From: Helicoverpa zea
Lineage: Eukaryota > Arthropoda > Insecta > Lepidoptera > Noctuidae
Length of the DNA stretch: 64,000 nucleotides
Direction of reading: 5' to 3'
Assembly (NCBI RefSeq): GCF_022581195.2
Contig: NC_061459.1
Span: 8,804,001-8,868,000, forward strand
This document shows, in pieces, positions 23,705 through 37,043 of the stretch; within the stretch, counting starts at the first letter, position 1, and every line of letters begins with the position of its first letter. The notes under the pieces were generated by a model. It was given only the letters and a program-made list of their open reading frames with translations. It was not told the origin of the DNA and ran no database searches. The position numbers were made by a program, and so were the translations under genes.

Positions 23705-24107
23705 GAAGGGCAAGTAGACTATTTTATATCTTTGTTACTTGATTTCTTGAAGGTTTTAAAATTCTTTTAGGTACGCAGGCTAGCGAAGTAGGTACCTATA
23801 AGTATATATGAAATTGAAATAATTTAAAAGCGGGGCTACTTTAAACTGTTTAACTAATTAATTTAATTTACGGACTTAAACTAGTTTCCATGGAACTATA
23901 CCTAAGCGTGAAATTTGGCCTGTATCTAGGTAGGTATTGCTTACCTATAGCATTCAAGTTTATCTAAACCAGTGGTTCTTAACCTTTTAGTCATGAGGGA
24001 CCACCTCATTGGTTTACCTAAATTAGCACTCTGCTAAACGCATGTCGGCAGTTGTGTAGGTAAGCAAATGCAATAAAGAAAAACTTGCCTATGTAGTTTC
24101 CAAATGC

Positions 24108-24540
24108 GCGAGCGAAGCGAGCGCGAAATTTTTATCGGACTTAAACCAAATATTACGTAAAATGTAGCCCAAACGTACTTAACTTTTTGTTTGTTGACAG
24201 ATGCAAAAATAAGGGCATATCGTTTTTAAATAGGCGAGCGAAGCGAGCGCGAAATTTTAATCGGACTTAAAACAAAAATTACGTAAAATTTAGCCCAAAC
24301 GTACTTAACTTTTTGTTTGTTGACAAATGCAAACATAAGTGCATATCGTTTTTGAATACGCGAGCGAAGCGAGCGCGAAATTTTTATCGGACTTAAAACA
24401 AAAATTACGTAAAATTTAGCCCAAACGTACTTAACTTTTTGTTTGTTGACAGATGCAAAAATAAGCGTACACTGTTTCTGAATACGCGAGCGAAGCGAGC
24501 GCGAAATTTTAATTATTTTTTATTTAAGGCTCAAAACCAA
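24108..24540 (+). repeat. Tandem array, 126-bp period, four units
   Basis: GCGAGCGAAGCGAGCGCGAA begins at 24108, 24234, 24360 and 24486, exactly 126 bases apart. Each copy is followed by similar text (CGGACTTAAAACAAAAATTA, TAGCCCAAACGTACTTAACT, TTTGTTGACAGATGCAAA). The fourth unit diverges after the motif. The same unit text recurs inside the separate element at 34567-36916. Confidence 0.9.
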
Positions 24541-26229
24541 AATTACGTAAAATGTAGTGTCACGTTTGTTTTAAGTACCAAATTTTAACAATAATTAATT
24601 TTAAGTTTAAAAAGTTTCAACTTTCTTGTTTAATGTTTTGTTATTGTTAGACAGTTTTATGTAGCGGCGCAGATACTAGTTGCGAACAATTTTTTTTTAA
24701 TTGGTTAAATTTTGCCGCCCCCTAAAAGCTGCCGCCCGGGGAATTTGCCCCCCCTGCCCCCCCCACGCTACGCCACTGCTTAAACGGTTAATGCATATTG
24801 AGTCGTTACATTTCTTCCGGCAAGCGAAGGGTTCATACTCCATTATTCCGATGTTGCAAGCTCTCGGCACAATATTACACATAGCTAACTTATTACTATT
24901 TGTATCTACGATCAACACTAACTACTAACAAGCCTGCCAATACCTAGAACCAGATGTGCGGCGTTCTGCATACAACTAATAAGGTTATTTCTTGAGAGAA
25001 TGTGTGTTTGTGCTGTACCTAAATCATCGTGTAAGTATCTATTTGGATTGCTGTAATACCAGCAAATATGGAAATGAGTTTGCGGCATACTATATATTAT
25101 AACGGCCAGCATGTTCTTGCAGATAAATGTATTAGCCTCCTAGGACCAAAGCCACTAGGAACCTAAAGACCTAAAAAAAAACTTCTTTATATCTGAGTCA
25201 GATATAAAGACATAGAAGTGATGCAGATCTCGTCATCGTAGAATTTTAGTTAAAATACCGTAATTTAAGAACTAGAAATACATTTTAGTACGAGTAGCAA
25301 GAACTAGTAGAAAATCGAGTTACAGGTGAAAAATTTTCAGAGAAAATATCGCACGCTGTCGGTCCTAAATAGTTCGGAGTACAGAAATCAGAGGATATCA
25401 TGGACAAAATCGCGTTTTGATGTTGTATTGTGGTGAAATTTGTAACGTACCTATATAGTTAAAGTATTAAATAACAATAAATATTAGCTCACAGAATCTT
25501 TATTTGAATACATTAACTATCGTTCAAGTGAAACAACGTAAGAAATACAGAGCATAACCCGAGGTTACGTCTGAGACGAATCGGCCGTGATCTTCCGGAT
25601 AGCTATCTAGATACCTGGGTTCAGTGTGCCTGTTCGTAGCACTAGCAAAACAATGTTGACGTAACTATCTTACTTTGTTGCTGGTCATTATCCTTTTGAT
25701 TGTCCAACGATTGAATATTATTTGGTATTCCATGCAGTACTCAATTGAAGAATTTGTTTGCCAATTTTGTAGCTCATACTCATACTCTTAGCTTTCAATT
25801 CAAGTCTATACATAGATCTTCGAGCTCTCTGTTTTTACGAAGCTAGTCTGATCTACCTTTTTAAGATGCATCAAATATTATATTTTTACAGTAGCTGCAA
25901 TCATAGGTTTGGTAGAAAGTCTTATGTAGTTTTCTTTTTCAAAAAAAGTTAAGCGATACCTTTGTTCGAGTATTTGATAAGAGTACCGTTTAAGATAAAT
26001 AGTTATCTGAAAGTAGAATACAAATTCTTACATGACATAAAGAGGTCATTTTTTCGACCGAAGCCCTGCCCTTGAGAAAAAAGAGCGCCCATCGAATCTA
26101 ATCAAGGTCATAGTTAATGGTTGTTGCAGCTGCGGAACTAAAAAACTCATATCATTCCACTTATCTACGAGTAGGTACACGTAATTAAAGTGGGATCTTA
26201 ATTAAGTAGTAATAATTCACGTGTAATTA

Positions 26230-26456
26230 TAGTTCGGCCATTCAGAGAATGCGTTCCTGACACGTCGCGATTGAACTGACGACGTAACTACATTCATTGA
26301 TTATTGATATAATAATGTTGTTTTAATGCTCCTCAATTGTTAAAACGGTAAACAACCAGCAAAAATATTTTTATCGTAACTGCAACGCCATTGCAAAGTT
26401 ACGTCGTCAGTTCAATCGCGACGTGTCAGGAACGCATTCTCTGAATGGCCGAACTA
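26230..26456. mobile_element. 223-bp MITE, copy B (TA target site)
   Basis: The element 26232-26454 is flanked by TA on both sides. Its reverse complement reads the same as copy A at 16101-16323 over the whole 223 bp, as far as can be judged by eye, including the central loop (TTTTGCTGGTTGTTTACCG and GAGGAGCATTAAAACAAC). Such similarity points to recent movement. Confidence 0.85.
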
Positions 26457-27066
26457 TATAAATATCGGAATGTAATTAAACGATGTATCGATATTTAATG
26501 GGCTGTGCTGAGATTGCTCTATTCATGTTCGACCTATTAAATTACTAAGAACCTTTAACTAGACTGCATACATGTTTTTTCTCAAAGTACGTGTGTTATG
26601 GACCTCTCGAGCAATTCCAGCACAGGCAGCTTATCTCATGCACTGCAAATTGTGACTGAAACATCGACCAGTCTTAACGCAAATGCATTTTCTTTTAGTG
26701 TTTCATTCATTGCAGGTACGTAGGTGCTAAAACGAGCAATCTTCAAAAAAGGCACATTTAATTCCGTTGTAAATTAAATAAACGCCTAGTCCGCCCACAC
26801 TACTCCTTAAATAGTAATTTCGTGACTAGACTTACTAACTTCTAATAAAGATAAACAAAAGATCCTTCAGGTCAATAAAGTTAGGAATTTCTGAAGGTAA
26901 GACGGTATATGTATCAGCAGCGGTGTTATTAATTTGCGAACTGAAGGGATCGCATTAACCTACTTTTATCAATTGAACTTTCTCAACTTGGCTCTTGTTA
27001 TAATTTGATATTTAAGAAACAACGACAAACTTGGGAACATAGTAAAATAACATCGTAAATTGTACA

Positions 27067-27285
27067 TCCCTACTAATATTATAAATGCGAAAGTAACTCT
27101 GTCTGTCTGTCTGTTACGCTTTCACGTTTAAACCACTAAACTGATTTTAATAAAATTTGGTAGAAAGATATAGTTGACTTTGAGAAAGAACATAGGATAG
27201 TTTTTATCCCGGACTTTTGAAGAATTCTCTTGGAAACGCGATATAACCGAACTCCACGCGGGCGAAGCCGCGGGCGGAAGCTAGT
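27067..27285 (+). mobile_element. Lep1-like non-autonomous Helitron
   Basis: It begins TCCCTACTAATATTATAAAT, then GCGAAAGTAACTCTGTCTGT with a CTGT run, ATAGGATAGTTTTTATCCC and CGCGGGCGAAGCCGCGGGCG, and it ends GAAGCTAGT. The TC start, a GC hairpin near the 3' end and the CTAG terminus fit Helitron structure, and the sequence type is common in Lepidoptera. Confidence 0.75.
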
Positions 27286-30200
27286 CATTCATATAAAAGC
27301 AATGGATCTGCCTACAGGGGGTTTTTCAGTTTAAGGCGACGAATTGGTCAACAATAATTCCATAACCGGCACGCGCATCTAAGGCGCCAAAAGGGGTCGG
27401 AGCGTCTGAGCGGGGCGAGGATAACAATACCCGCGCTAGCTTATAACTAAAAGTCGTAAGCGACAAAATGGTTTTGTAATTTTATTATTTTGAAATGATA
27501 ATTTGATAAAAATTCCTTCTACAATTTTAAAGAGTATGTATATACTCAACTACTAAAAAAGTTAAGAGGCTTAAATCGGTCCCGTTTGCCTATAATATGT
27601 GAATCTAACAAAATAAGGTTTATATCATGAACTTTCAGGTAACCAAGTTGTATTTTGATCCGTTTTGTATTTACTGAGAAAAATTGAGATCCTTGGCGCC
27701 AAAAATTCCAATTCGTCCTCTTAAACAGATGAACTTGCTAGCCAATGACTGTTCATGACTGAAATGTAGTAGTTGTCTCGTAATCATAAGTTTTTCGCAT
27801 AAACTTTTTCTTAGTAAGAAGGTTGTGTAGTTGGTAATAGTCTGAATTTATTGACTTCGTTATAAGTGTGATTTGGAAACTAAATTTCATGGGGTACTGC
27901 ATTGTGAACTTTATAATAATTCATCCAGTAGAAATTTTCAGAAATCCGAATTTTCCTCTCAAAAAAAAAAAAGAACTGAGGCATTAAAAATTTATATCGA
28001 AGTCATGGTCATTATCTTCAATTATCTATACTGTAGTAATTTAAACTGATTGGGTAAAATTAGATAAAATCGTCATCAACTGTATTTTTGACCCTATAGA
28101 TCATACCTACCAATGACTCATAAATAATTATTATTTATTTCTTGAAGATCCGTGTCTGGATTTTTCATATTGTTTTATTTTAAATGGTTTTGTTCTTATT
28201 ACGCAAGCGTTTAATTGAAAGATGATCAGCGTCCAAATTGTAAATTAAAATAATTATTATTATGGAGGCAGGTACTCGTGTATTATTTTGCGTAGTAGCC
28301 AACTATTGAGTAATCCGTGGTTATTACACAAGAGTCGATTAATTTTAACCATAATTTTAACATAGGCCTAATAATTTTAACGTAATGAGAAGCCAAGTAG
28401 TAGTTAACAATATTTCAATTACTTCGATAATATTGTGGTTTATTGATAACACAAACGTGACTTGCTTTTGAAAGGAAAAGGCAAAGGTAGGTATTATGAA
28501 GGGTGACTCATCTGAAATAACCTGACCACAATATAAATACTTTCTCTGACTATAAAGTTGGGTATTTGTACTGTTACTATACGCAATTTAAATACGTATT
28601 ATACATATAGGTAACTACATACATTTGTACATATTGCCGTAATGACGCAGCTAAATTGGAAATGATACAGTTTTGTGAAAGATCCGCATCTAATGGCCCC
28701 ACAATTTTTCAATTATTTTCCTTACGAAATATAGGTATGGGCCACGTATGGAGGCATACAATCATGTTTGTGTATATAATCTGCTTACAGATCTTTTTCT
28801 AACATCTATGTATGTATGTTCACTAATAATAACAAAGCTATTTTTGCCTATGTAAGTTAACATTCATCTTACATGTTCTTAACTATGTTTAAAATTAACA
28901 CTCTGAGCAAAAATATCGTCGGAGGATGAAATAAAATCAAGTTTTTCAAAAGACTTATTTTCGTTTACAGGAAAAAAAAACATTTGCTTGAGAAAGGATT
29001 GTTTTTACGTAATCCGAAGATCTTGTTATGTATGACGATAGAATTTGAAATGCTAAAATCCCGGTCAGCATCACGTGCTACCATAGATATTAGAAAGAGG
29101 TGTGCAACCTTTCTAACTTTGTATAAGATTAGTTTATGAATTAAAAGTATGAATGGACTTTGACTCATAGCCATAACAACGATGAGTCGAACTTTGATCG
29201 ATGATTTTGACTCCGGTCTCCGTTATATAAGATTGTATTTATAGTGGAAAGTGACGGTGCTAAATTCTCACCTCAAAACTAGTTGTTAACAATCCATATT
29301 TGGAATCAATGAATGAGAGGGAAAAAATAATATAATAATTGATTAAAGGGCCCTTTAACTATGAGTAAGTATGTACCTACTTCTGATGTCATGTACCAAA
29401 AGTTATTTTGTAAGTAATTTCAAGTCCTTCTAAACGTGAAAGCCTGGCAGATATTCTAATAGTCATACCTAGATATAGTAATATCCGCTATTGTGAAAAG
29501 GCATAAATTAAGTTCGTAAAGTACTACTTACAACTTACTTCAGCTTGTCAAAAGAAAAACGTCCTGTATTGTTGTCAATGGTCGAGCAAGCGTGTTCTAA
29601 AAATAAAAATACCATCATCAGCTTATGGTTCCGCATCATTATCGATTCCGTATACAGACGCATAGAAGGCGAAAGTTACTTTTATAATCACATACTTTTA
29701 GCTATTGTACGCGTGTTAAACAAATAGATAAGCTTGGTTTTCTACAAACAAGGCTGCTAAAAAATAAATACCTATAAGTATGTCTTCCTACTAATAGGTA
29801 GGTACAGATGCATTTCTAATTGAATGAGAACATAATTTTATATTTCGTACGTGAACACAACTGCAGAGCACAGTCGTGCCTCACAAATATCATTAGTTTA
29901 ATCTGTTCTGAAATATCGACACGTTTGCTCTTGGATTGGATTCAGAATATAATATGACTCTAGGTTCTCATAAATTAGTATATCTGAGGGTTATCTTAAC
30001 AATAGTCGAGAGGAACCACCCACGGATGTAGCATGTTACAAATATGAGCAATTGTGACGAATCAATGTTAACCAACGAAGAATTCAATTCTAAGAAAATT
30101 CTGAATGTTGCATCAATTACGCCTCATTGCATTGATAAACGACAGACGCCTTCACCTAGTTGTGGGTGTAGGATTCAATTAAGTCTGTTGCTAAAAGAGA

Positions 30201-33200
30201 AGGTGTCTGCGCTTTTATTGCAGTAAAGGGACCTCGTAAAGTCGTCTGTAAAACTTAGTGGATAACATACCCGAGGAAGTGGAGCAATAGCAGTTCGTGA
30301 TCCACGTCACAGTCCCACAATGGGAACTATATTGCCAGATGCGGTTCGATTTATTGCGCAAACCGACCTTCACACCTTCGCTTGATCCTGTTCTATATTA
30401 AACAAAGTTTCGTAGAATATAATCATATGCATCGTTGCAGTGCCTCAATTAATAGCGCGTATAAATAAGCTTTTATCTTGCCCATTCATATTGATGATAC
30501 GATAAATTGTCTGATAGCTCAAACAGAGGAAATCACGATCTTTGTAAAAGTAAATGTAATGATTCGACACGGTAATACCTACTAGAGGTACATACCAGCA
30601 GCTGTGGATGCATAAATTCTTAATTTAATTGCTAGTTAAAGATGCGATGCTATTGAACATAACATGATTAATTGGTTAGATTTATGAATTACACTGTGAT
30701 TAAACAAAACTTGTTAGTGATTAATTAATATGTAATGTATGATATCGATTTCGAGTAAGTAACGTCTAGATCAATAAAAAATAATAGGAGTGACAAGGTT
30801 GATTGAGATCCACTAAGATAAAATTTCGAGGACGGTCACGATGTGCGTGCAGCAAGAATTCGGCAGGTATTTGTTATTATATCAATAATTGCAGTTTGTT
30901 ACATTTATGATGTTACCAGTCCATGGTCAGATCATGACACGAGGAGATGAGGCAGGAGTTATCTGATTATTTTATGGCAGATGTACGATTTAATGAGCTT
31001 GAAGAATTTAAATATGAATTTATTTGCATGCTCGTGTAACAAGCATTCATATTAGAGTCACATTTGTAGTTTTATGATTGGCCCATAAGATGTTCACAGT
31101 ACGTAGTAATTTATTACTTGAAGATATTACTTGTAATTTTTAATTGATGCACCCATAAAATACAAGGTAAATTATTAAGTCGTGCACTAAATCATGGTAT
31201 GGTCTAATTAGGCAAAATATTTTCATGTTGGCTGTAGGCAAAAATAGTCAATATTTGCATTTTGGTAAATCGGCCATTAGACGATAATGATATGACGACT
31301 GCAATTAAAATATTTTGATTAAAGATAAAACGTACAGATAATGACTTAATAACGATCATCTTGATAAATCTGTCTGGATCCATTGAAACCTAATCGATTT
31401 ATGTTTGGCTATGTTGGTAATTAATAACAGAAGATTAACAAATACTGCGCCATTTAGAGTAAATTACACATGCAATATTAACCTTGACGGTTTTCAGGAC
31501 ATAATGATTTAACAATAAAGTATGTAGGTACATCAGTTTAAACTCCTGGGTAGGTATGGGTGATTTAAATTATAATGAAATGTACAAGTAAGTAGGTATA
31601 TAAGTATTGCAATAGTTTAGTGCTGTTGCAATGCGACATTATTTTACTGAAAAAGTTAGAATTCATTAAATTGTGCTTTATTTGAATTCGATAATATCAC
31701 TCACTCACGAACACTCAAAACAATAGATTCAAAGGATTTGCTTTAAAATAATTGCAGCCAGTCAGGCGCGTTTTATTCTAGGAACTATTTAATGCGCTAA
31801 ACTGCATTTAGTACTGAATAAAGCTGCAGTCCGCGGTGTCAACAGTACCTACTGCAGTATAGTTTCAAAGTTTGTGGGGAGCATATTGTGTAAATTGTTT
31901 TTTTATTAACTGTGTTTCTCCTTAGCAGTGGGTTACATAAGTTAATAATGCATAGGCTGGAGTGTGACATTATAATCACGCGCTTGGATCTAATTAATCT
32001 AAAATTACGGGTCTTGCAGGATTACTGTAGTACAGCCTCGGTGGGGGAGGCCAGAGCTAACATCGAGTGTGTGAAATTAGCTAGGCTAGCGCGAGTTTCA
32101 GATTGTGCACTATATGCGTGTATACGCTGGTTTTTGTAAGAGCGGGCCCCGAATTCCAAAAATGTTCTAATACGCCCGAAATAACGCCATCCGTAGGAGG
32201 TACGTGCAGTTATTGGAACTACTAATTAAACTTTTTGGGAAAAGCTTTTTCAAGTTCCAACATCAAGTTTGAAAATTGCCCTGATCCATCCGATGAACAA
32301 TTTTATACACTCGCGAAGCTTACCAGTCTCAACCGGTAATCCTATCAAGACGCTAGTTACTACTAACACGAATAGATAAAATCCATTAGGCGTTAGTAAT
32401 CCGCTCATGTTATATTGTGTAAGATCACCGCTGTCTATTAACTTATTACACGCACCGATTCAAGTTCACACCATGCTGATCTAATCACGCGAATGATATC
32501 TACTTACTCACTAATCCTCAGAAATTGTAACTCGTGATTTTGATTATTTCGAATGATTATTTAAGTAGGGTGTAATGAATTACTTGTTAAGATTGTACAT
32601 TCAGGGTTAGGTTAGATTTATGATGATGATGCAATCATAGCACTCCTCATCAGAGGCATAGGGCTTGCAGAAGACTTTTTTTCAGTCCCTACTAAGTATA
32701 TTGAACAGCAAGTTCAATAAGCTACTTCGATGTCCATATGTAGGTACCTGCAGTCGACGTTAGTTGAGGGAGGCAGCCTCTTCCTTAACTGAACACCTTC
32801 AGTGGAAATCAGCGAAAATTTACTTCCAAACGAAATCAGAAATTCAGGATTATTAAACATAAAATGAAATAAAAATAATAGGTACATACAAGTACACCTA
32901 CTGCCGATTTCGATAGTCTTCATTAAGTTGAAAACAAAGAGCCTATGAAATATGACGGTATCGTTTAACGGAGCCCATACAATACAAAGCAATCGTCATC
33001 ATGAACACAAGAGAATGTTGTGCCATCAATAAGGATTTGTTGAAGATTATGCTATTAGTTGCGAGATTATGTGCGCACGCGATGTGGACTCGCATGGGTA
33101 TAATGCATGAGAAAATGCGCTCCTGGAGTACCTACTTACTCCATGGAGCAGTTCTTTGTTAGAATGCTGTAAAGATAAACGTAGGTATACCAACGATACG

Positions 33201-34558
33201 GTATATGAATATGACTAGTTATTTTGTGGCGAAATCAAAATTTATAAAAACTTTGTAACTATCATTCGAAATATCAGTACTTAGCAATGTGCAATGTCTT
33301 GTTACTCTCACATCCTATCCGTTAGATAAAATCCACTTCACTCACAATTCGCCTAATGCTATCCTGATTGTCACCAAATATTGTCCTAGCAAGCAATGAA
33401 AAAAATAATAGGTAAGGGCTCTATATGCTCACCATTTTGTAAGTGCTTGTGACAACAAAACCTGACATTGACACGCCTCAAGCCTAATCGTTTAATAGCA
33501 AATCTGTGTTTTATTGACTGCACGTATGAATTGTAGTGTTTGCGGTCCAATTAGCGTTTATATTATAGTGAAGGTTTTAAGACATGAACAAATTGTTCGA
33601 AGTTTAGTTTTAGTAGGTAAGTACCTAAAGGTATATTATTTGTTTTCCTTTCCATCGAGTTGTGTAATAAAGACTGGTATCGTCATATCGGCAACGTCTC
33701 CGCTAAATATTGCTTTAATCTTAGATTACAAGCCGATCAATAGGTAATCGATGTGTGAGGCAAATGGGTGCAGGTACCTATCTAGGACTATAAATTAATT
33801 TTAAAAGCTGAGTACCTACTCAGGGTAAGGGGTGAATTTTGTAAGAGAGACAAGAACACAATCCTATTAGCGACATATGCCTCTAGACCTTTAACAACTA
33901 TCTGTCCTCCTCAACCCAGTTTTCCGAGGGCAACCCGCCTAGATAAGAGTGGTAGTGACTTTCTTGTTTTGCTGGCAGTCAACTAGTAAAGACTGCCAAA
34001 CATGTTACAATTAAATGACAGCTGGGTCTATCTTGCTAAATATATTAATCTGTGAATGTGACCCACCAATTTAACGTGGTTTGCGTAGGAGCTCGTCATA
34101 TTAAGATAAATTAATTGAACACAAGCATTTTAAGATCCGATGTTTGTTAAGCAATTACTTAGATATTTAGTTTTGTTTTTGTAAAATGACTGAATATCCC
34201 ACCTAGACGCCAAATTGGCATTTAATTACACATGAGCAATAAAGAAAAGCTTAGACGTTTTTGTTGTAAAGCCTCGAGGGACGACCTTGTAGGATTGAAA
34301 TGGTTAAATTTTATCTGAGTTTAGTTAATCTGATGCACAGGTAAGTAGTCACATGACTAGGAATCAACTAATCTTTAACCTAATACTAGAGTGTTGAAGC
34401 AATCCTAGGGAATGTGTAGCCGTTCATCACAGCCTTCCTTTCAGTAATGGCTGCTCAATAAATAACGGGTTTTATGACAAATTGATGCTTCTTGCGACTT
34501 TATGGATTCGAGTGGTTTTTAATGTTAACTGTCTTGTTCGAGTTGTAATACTTAAGTA

Positions 34559-36924
34559 CCTATACGCAGTGCCGGCTTTAACTCTACTAGCGCCCTGGGC
34601 GAGATTTCTACGGCGCCCCCAACTGCAATTCAAACCCATACGAAAAACAGAGTCACATGTAGTTACCGATTGCGCGAGCGAAGCGAGCGCGAATTTTTTT
34701 TTATAGTTAACAAGTCAAAGCAAAAATTACCTAAAATGTAGCCCAATCGTACATAAGTTATTGCTGGTTGGTGAATGCAAAAACACAGGAATACAGGTTG
34801 TGATTGCGCGAGCGAAGCGAGCGCGAAATTTTTTGTTATATTTTAGAACTCAAAACAAAAATTACTTAAAATGTAGCCCAAACGTAGATAACTCTTTGTT
34901 GGTGTTGGCGCCTATGAATTAAAATTTTGGAACTTAAAGTAGTACCACAGATTATATAATAGTTACTACGTAACAGATAAATCACTCCATACAAAAAAGT
35001 CCATACCTACTGTTATAAGCACCTACAAGTTCCCAAACTACCTACAAATTCATAGCTGCGTTAGAAAATGAACCTTAAAAGCTCCAGCGCTCGATTGTTA
35101 TTTCAATGCGATAGCGCACAGTTCAGTGACCGCGACCGTGCCGACAGCGAGCGTAGGGTTGCCTCTTACAATTAAAAAGGGAAACAAAGTTACGCTTGTT
35201 TGTAACTGACTTCCCAAATCAATAGAGGTGCCTACTTTTCGAGCACAGAACACGCTAGTATTCTATACTTACCTATTACCCTGGCACAACACCGCTGACC
35301 GCTGATACATACCTACTTACCCAAAATTGGTTTCTACGCAGCGATATATGCAATGTTCCAAGCCACCATTTAATTGGACGAGAACTGTACCTACTTATAC
35401 TCGAAATGTTTTTAGCTACAAAACTCGGTAATCATTGCATGTATAACTAAGTATAAGGTATAAGTATCTATAATTTAAGTATCTAAAGTAAGTCGCTTAT
35501 TTTTAAAATGACAAAGAAGATAAGTATTTTTACTTTAAAAAATAGAAATGTATGAATATACATAGGTATAACATATTTCTAAATGCCTGTACATATATAA
35601 TAGGAAACCTTTATATTTTCCTACAATAGTCACATATACACCTACACAAATCAAAATAGTTCTTCAGTTTATTAGATAATTTTAAAAACCAAATCAAAAA
35701 TAAACAATAACTGACCTGTCTACATCTCTAGGTAAACGGAAAAACGAAAGCTTTATATTTTTTTCTTTTACTTGATCTGCAACCAAGCACAGCACATAAC
35801 TGGCCAGAGGTCGTCATGTTCACAAATAAAAATAATAAACATAAAACGCGCGCGTCACGAGCGGCTGTCGAAAACCCTGTGCCGCGTGGGGCTACCGGTA
35901 GCCCAGCGAGCGGTAGGCATTTATCGCGCGCAAGTACGTCGAGTGACAGAGGCCTGGTAGTACCATAAATAGAAACTAGAAGTTACTTTCTTATTAATAA
36001 AAGGACTTAAAAACGACGCTACCTTTTTGCTAGGGTAGACAATAAATTTCAAAAATAAAAACAACTATAAAGTGAAGCAAGCCCGAAAAAGCTTTTTTGA
36101 GATTTGGATCACTAAAAGTCCTTAACATATACAACGTTATTTTTTGTTTATGCGAAACCTGATACACCTATCTAGTATTTTTATGTAAAGAATCTATGTA
36201 CGAAATTTCAAAACCGTATCATGAAAAATCACAAAGTTATAAGCTTGGTAAGTTACGGGACTGTCCGTAAAAATACATAATCACCACAAAACGCACACAT
36301 GCCGCGCAACGCGATAGCACTGTGCGCTCGCGCCCGCTATGAACTCGCCGTGACTTGTTGTGCGAGAATAAATACCTATTTGTGGTGTCCAACATTCAAA
36401 GTTTTTTAGATAATTTTGGGAAAATATATAACATGATGTAAAAACTATTGGAATCGATTCAGTTACTGATTCTGAACAAACTATATTCAGGTTTCGCACA
36501 AACAAAAAATAACGTTGTATAATAAAAGGCGACTGTGAAGTGAAGAAGCCGCGAGCGAAGGGAGCGCGAATTTTTTTGAGTTTTGGGACATAAAAGTAGT
36601 GTATCTAACGCGCGCGGCATTGTATGACAATACATTAATTTAATTGAAATTTCTTGGTCCAGGAGCGTACCGCGGCGCCCCTGAGCCCGCGGCGCCCGGG
36701 TTATTCAAACACCCTGCACCATAGGTTAAGGCGGCCCTGATGCTATCCATACATTTGGATACAGTTCTTGTAAGCTGCGATCTTTGATGAAATTTAAAAC
36801 AAAAATAGGAGTAAAATTCTGATCAAGGATTGGTTGGGGCGCCTGCGGCGCGGCGCCCCTTATGTCCGGCGCCCTGGGCCGTCGCCCAACCGCGCCCTAC
36901 CCTAAAGCCGCTACTGCCTATACG
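34559..36924. mobile_element. 2.35-kb hAT-type element with 8-bp TSD
   Basis: The element 34567-36916 lies between CCTATACG (34559-34566) and CCTATACG (36917-36924). It starts CAGTGCCGGCTTTAACTC and ends CCTAAAGCCGCTACTG, imperfect inverted repeats, each followed inside by GCGCCCTGGGC. It carries the GCGAGCGAAGCGAGCGC motif at 34674, 34808 and about 36551. Near 36680-36739 it holds what looks like the right end of another family (CACCCTGCACCATAGGTTAA, then GGCGGCCCTG). No transposase was recognised. Confidence 0.82.
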
Positions 36925-37043
36925 TAGGTAATTTGTAGACCAGAAAAGCTTAAGTACCTATATATTCAGTTTCAATTTGGTTTTAATTTGAACAAAAGCT
37001 GAAAATTGATAATCAAGTACCTTTTCATTTATGGTTTAAAAAA

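Larger units (their letters stand above)
23406..24786. mobile_element. 1.37-kb hAT-type element with 8-bp TSD
   Basis: The element 23414-24778 is flanked by CTTAAACG (23406-23413 and 24779-24786). Terminal inverted repeats are perfect over 17 bp: CAGTGGCGTAGCGTGGG on the left, CCCACGCTACGCCACTG on the right. They are followed by CTGCCGCCCGGGG on both sides. It contains a SINE copy (23538-23704), a second hAT-like end at about 23970 (CAGTGGTTCTTAACCTTTT) and a tandem array at 24108-24540. No transposase is encoded. Confidence 0.88.
24787..34558. other. Gene-free AT-rich stretch
   Basis: Nearly 10 kb in which no exon could be recognised on either strand. Open frames are short (at most 92 codons), with no domain, splice chain or codon pattern. 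It holds the MITE copy B (26232-26454) and a Helitron (27067-27285). It could be intergenic or the inside of a very long intron. Confidence 0.45.

Noticed and set aside
24108..24540. Regular direct repeats that could suggest a CRISPR array
   Set aside because: The 126-bp unit is conserved along its length, not only in a short repeat; it lies in a hAT element and the DNA is from an insect.
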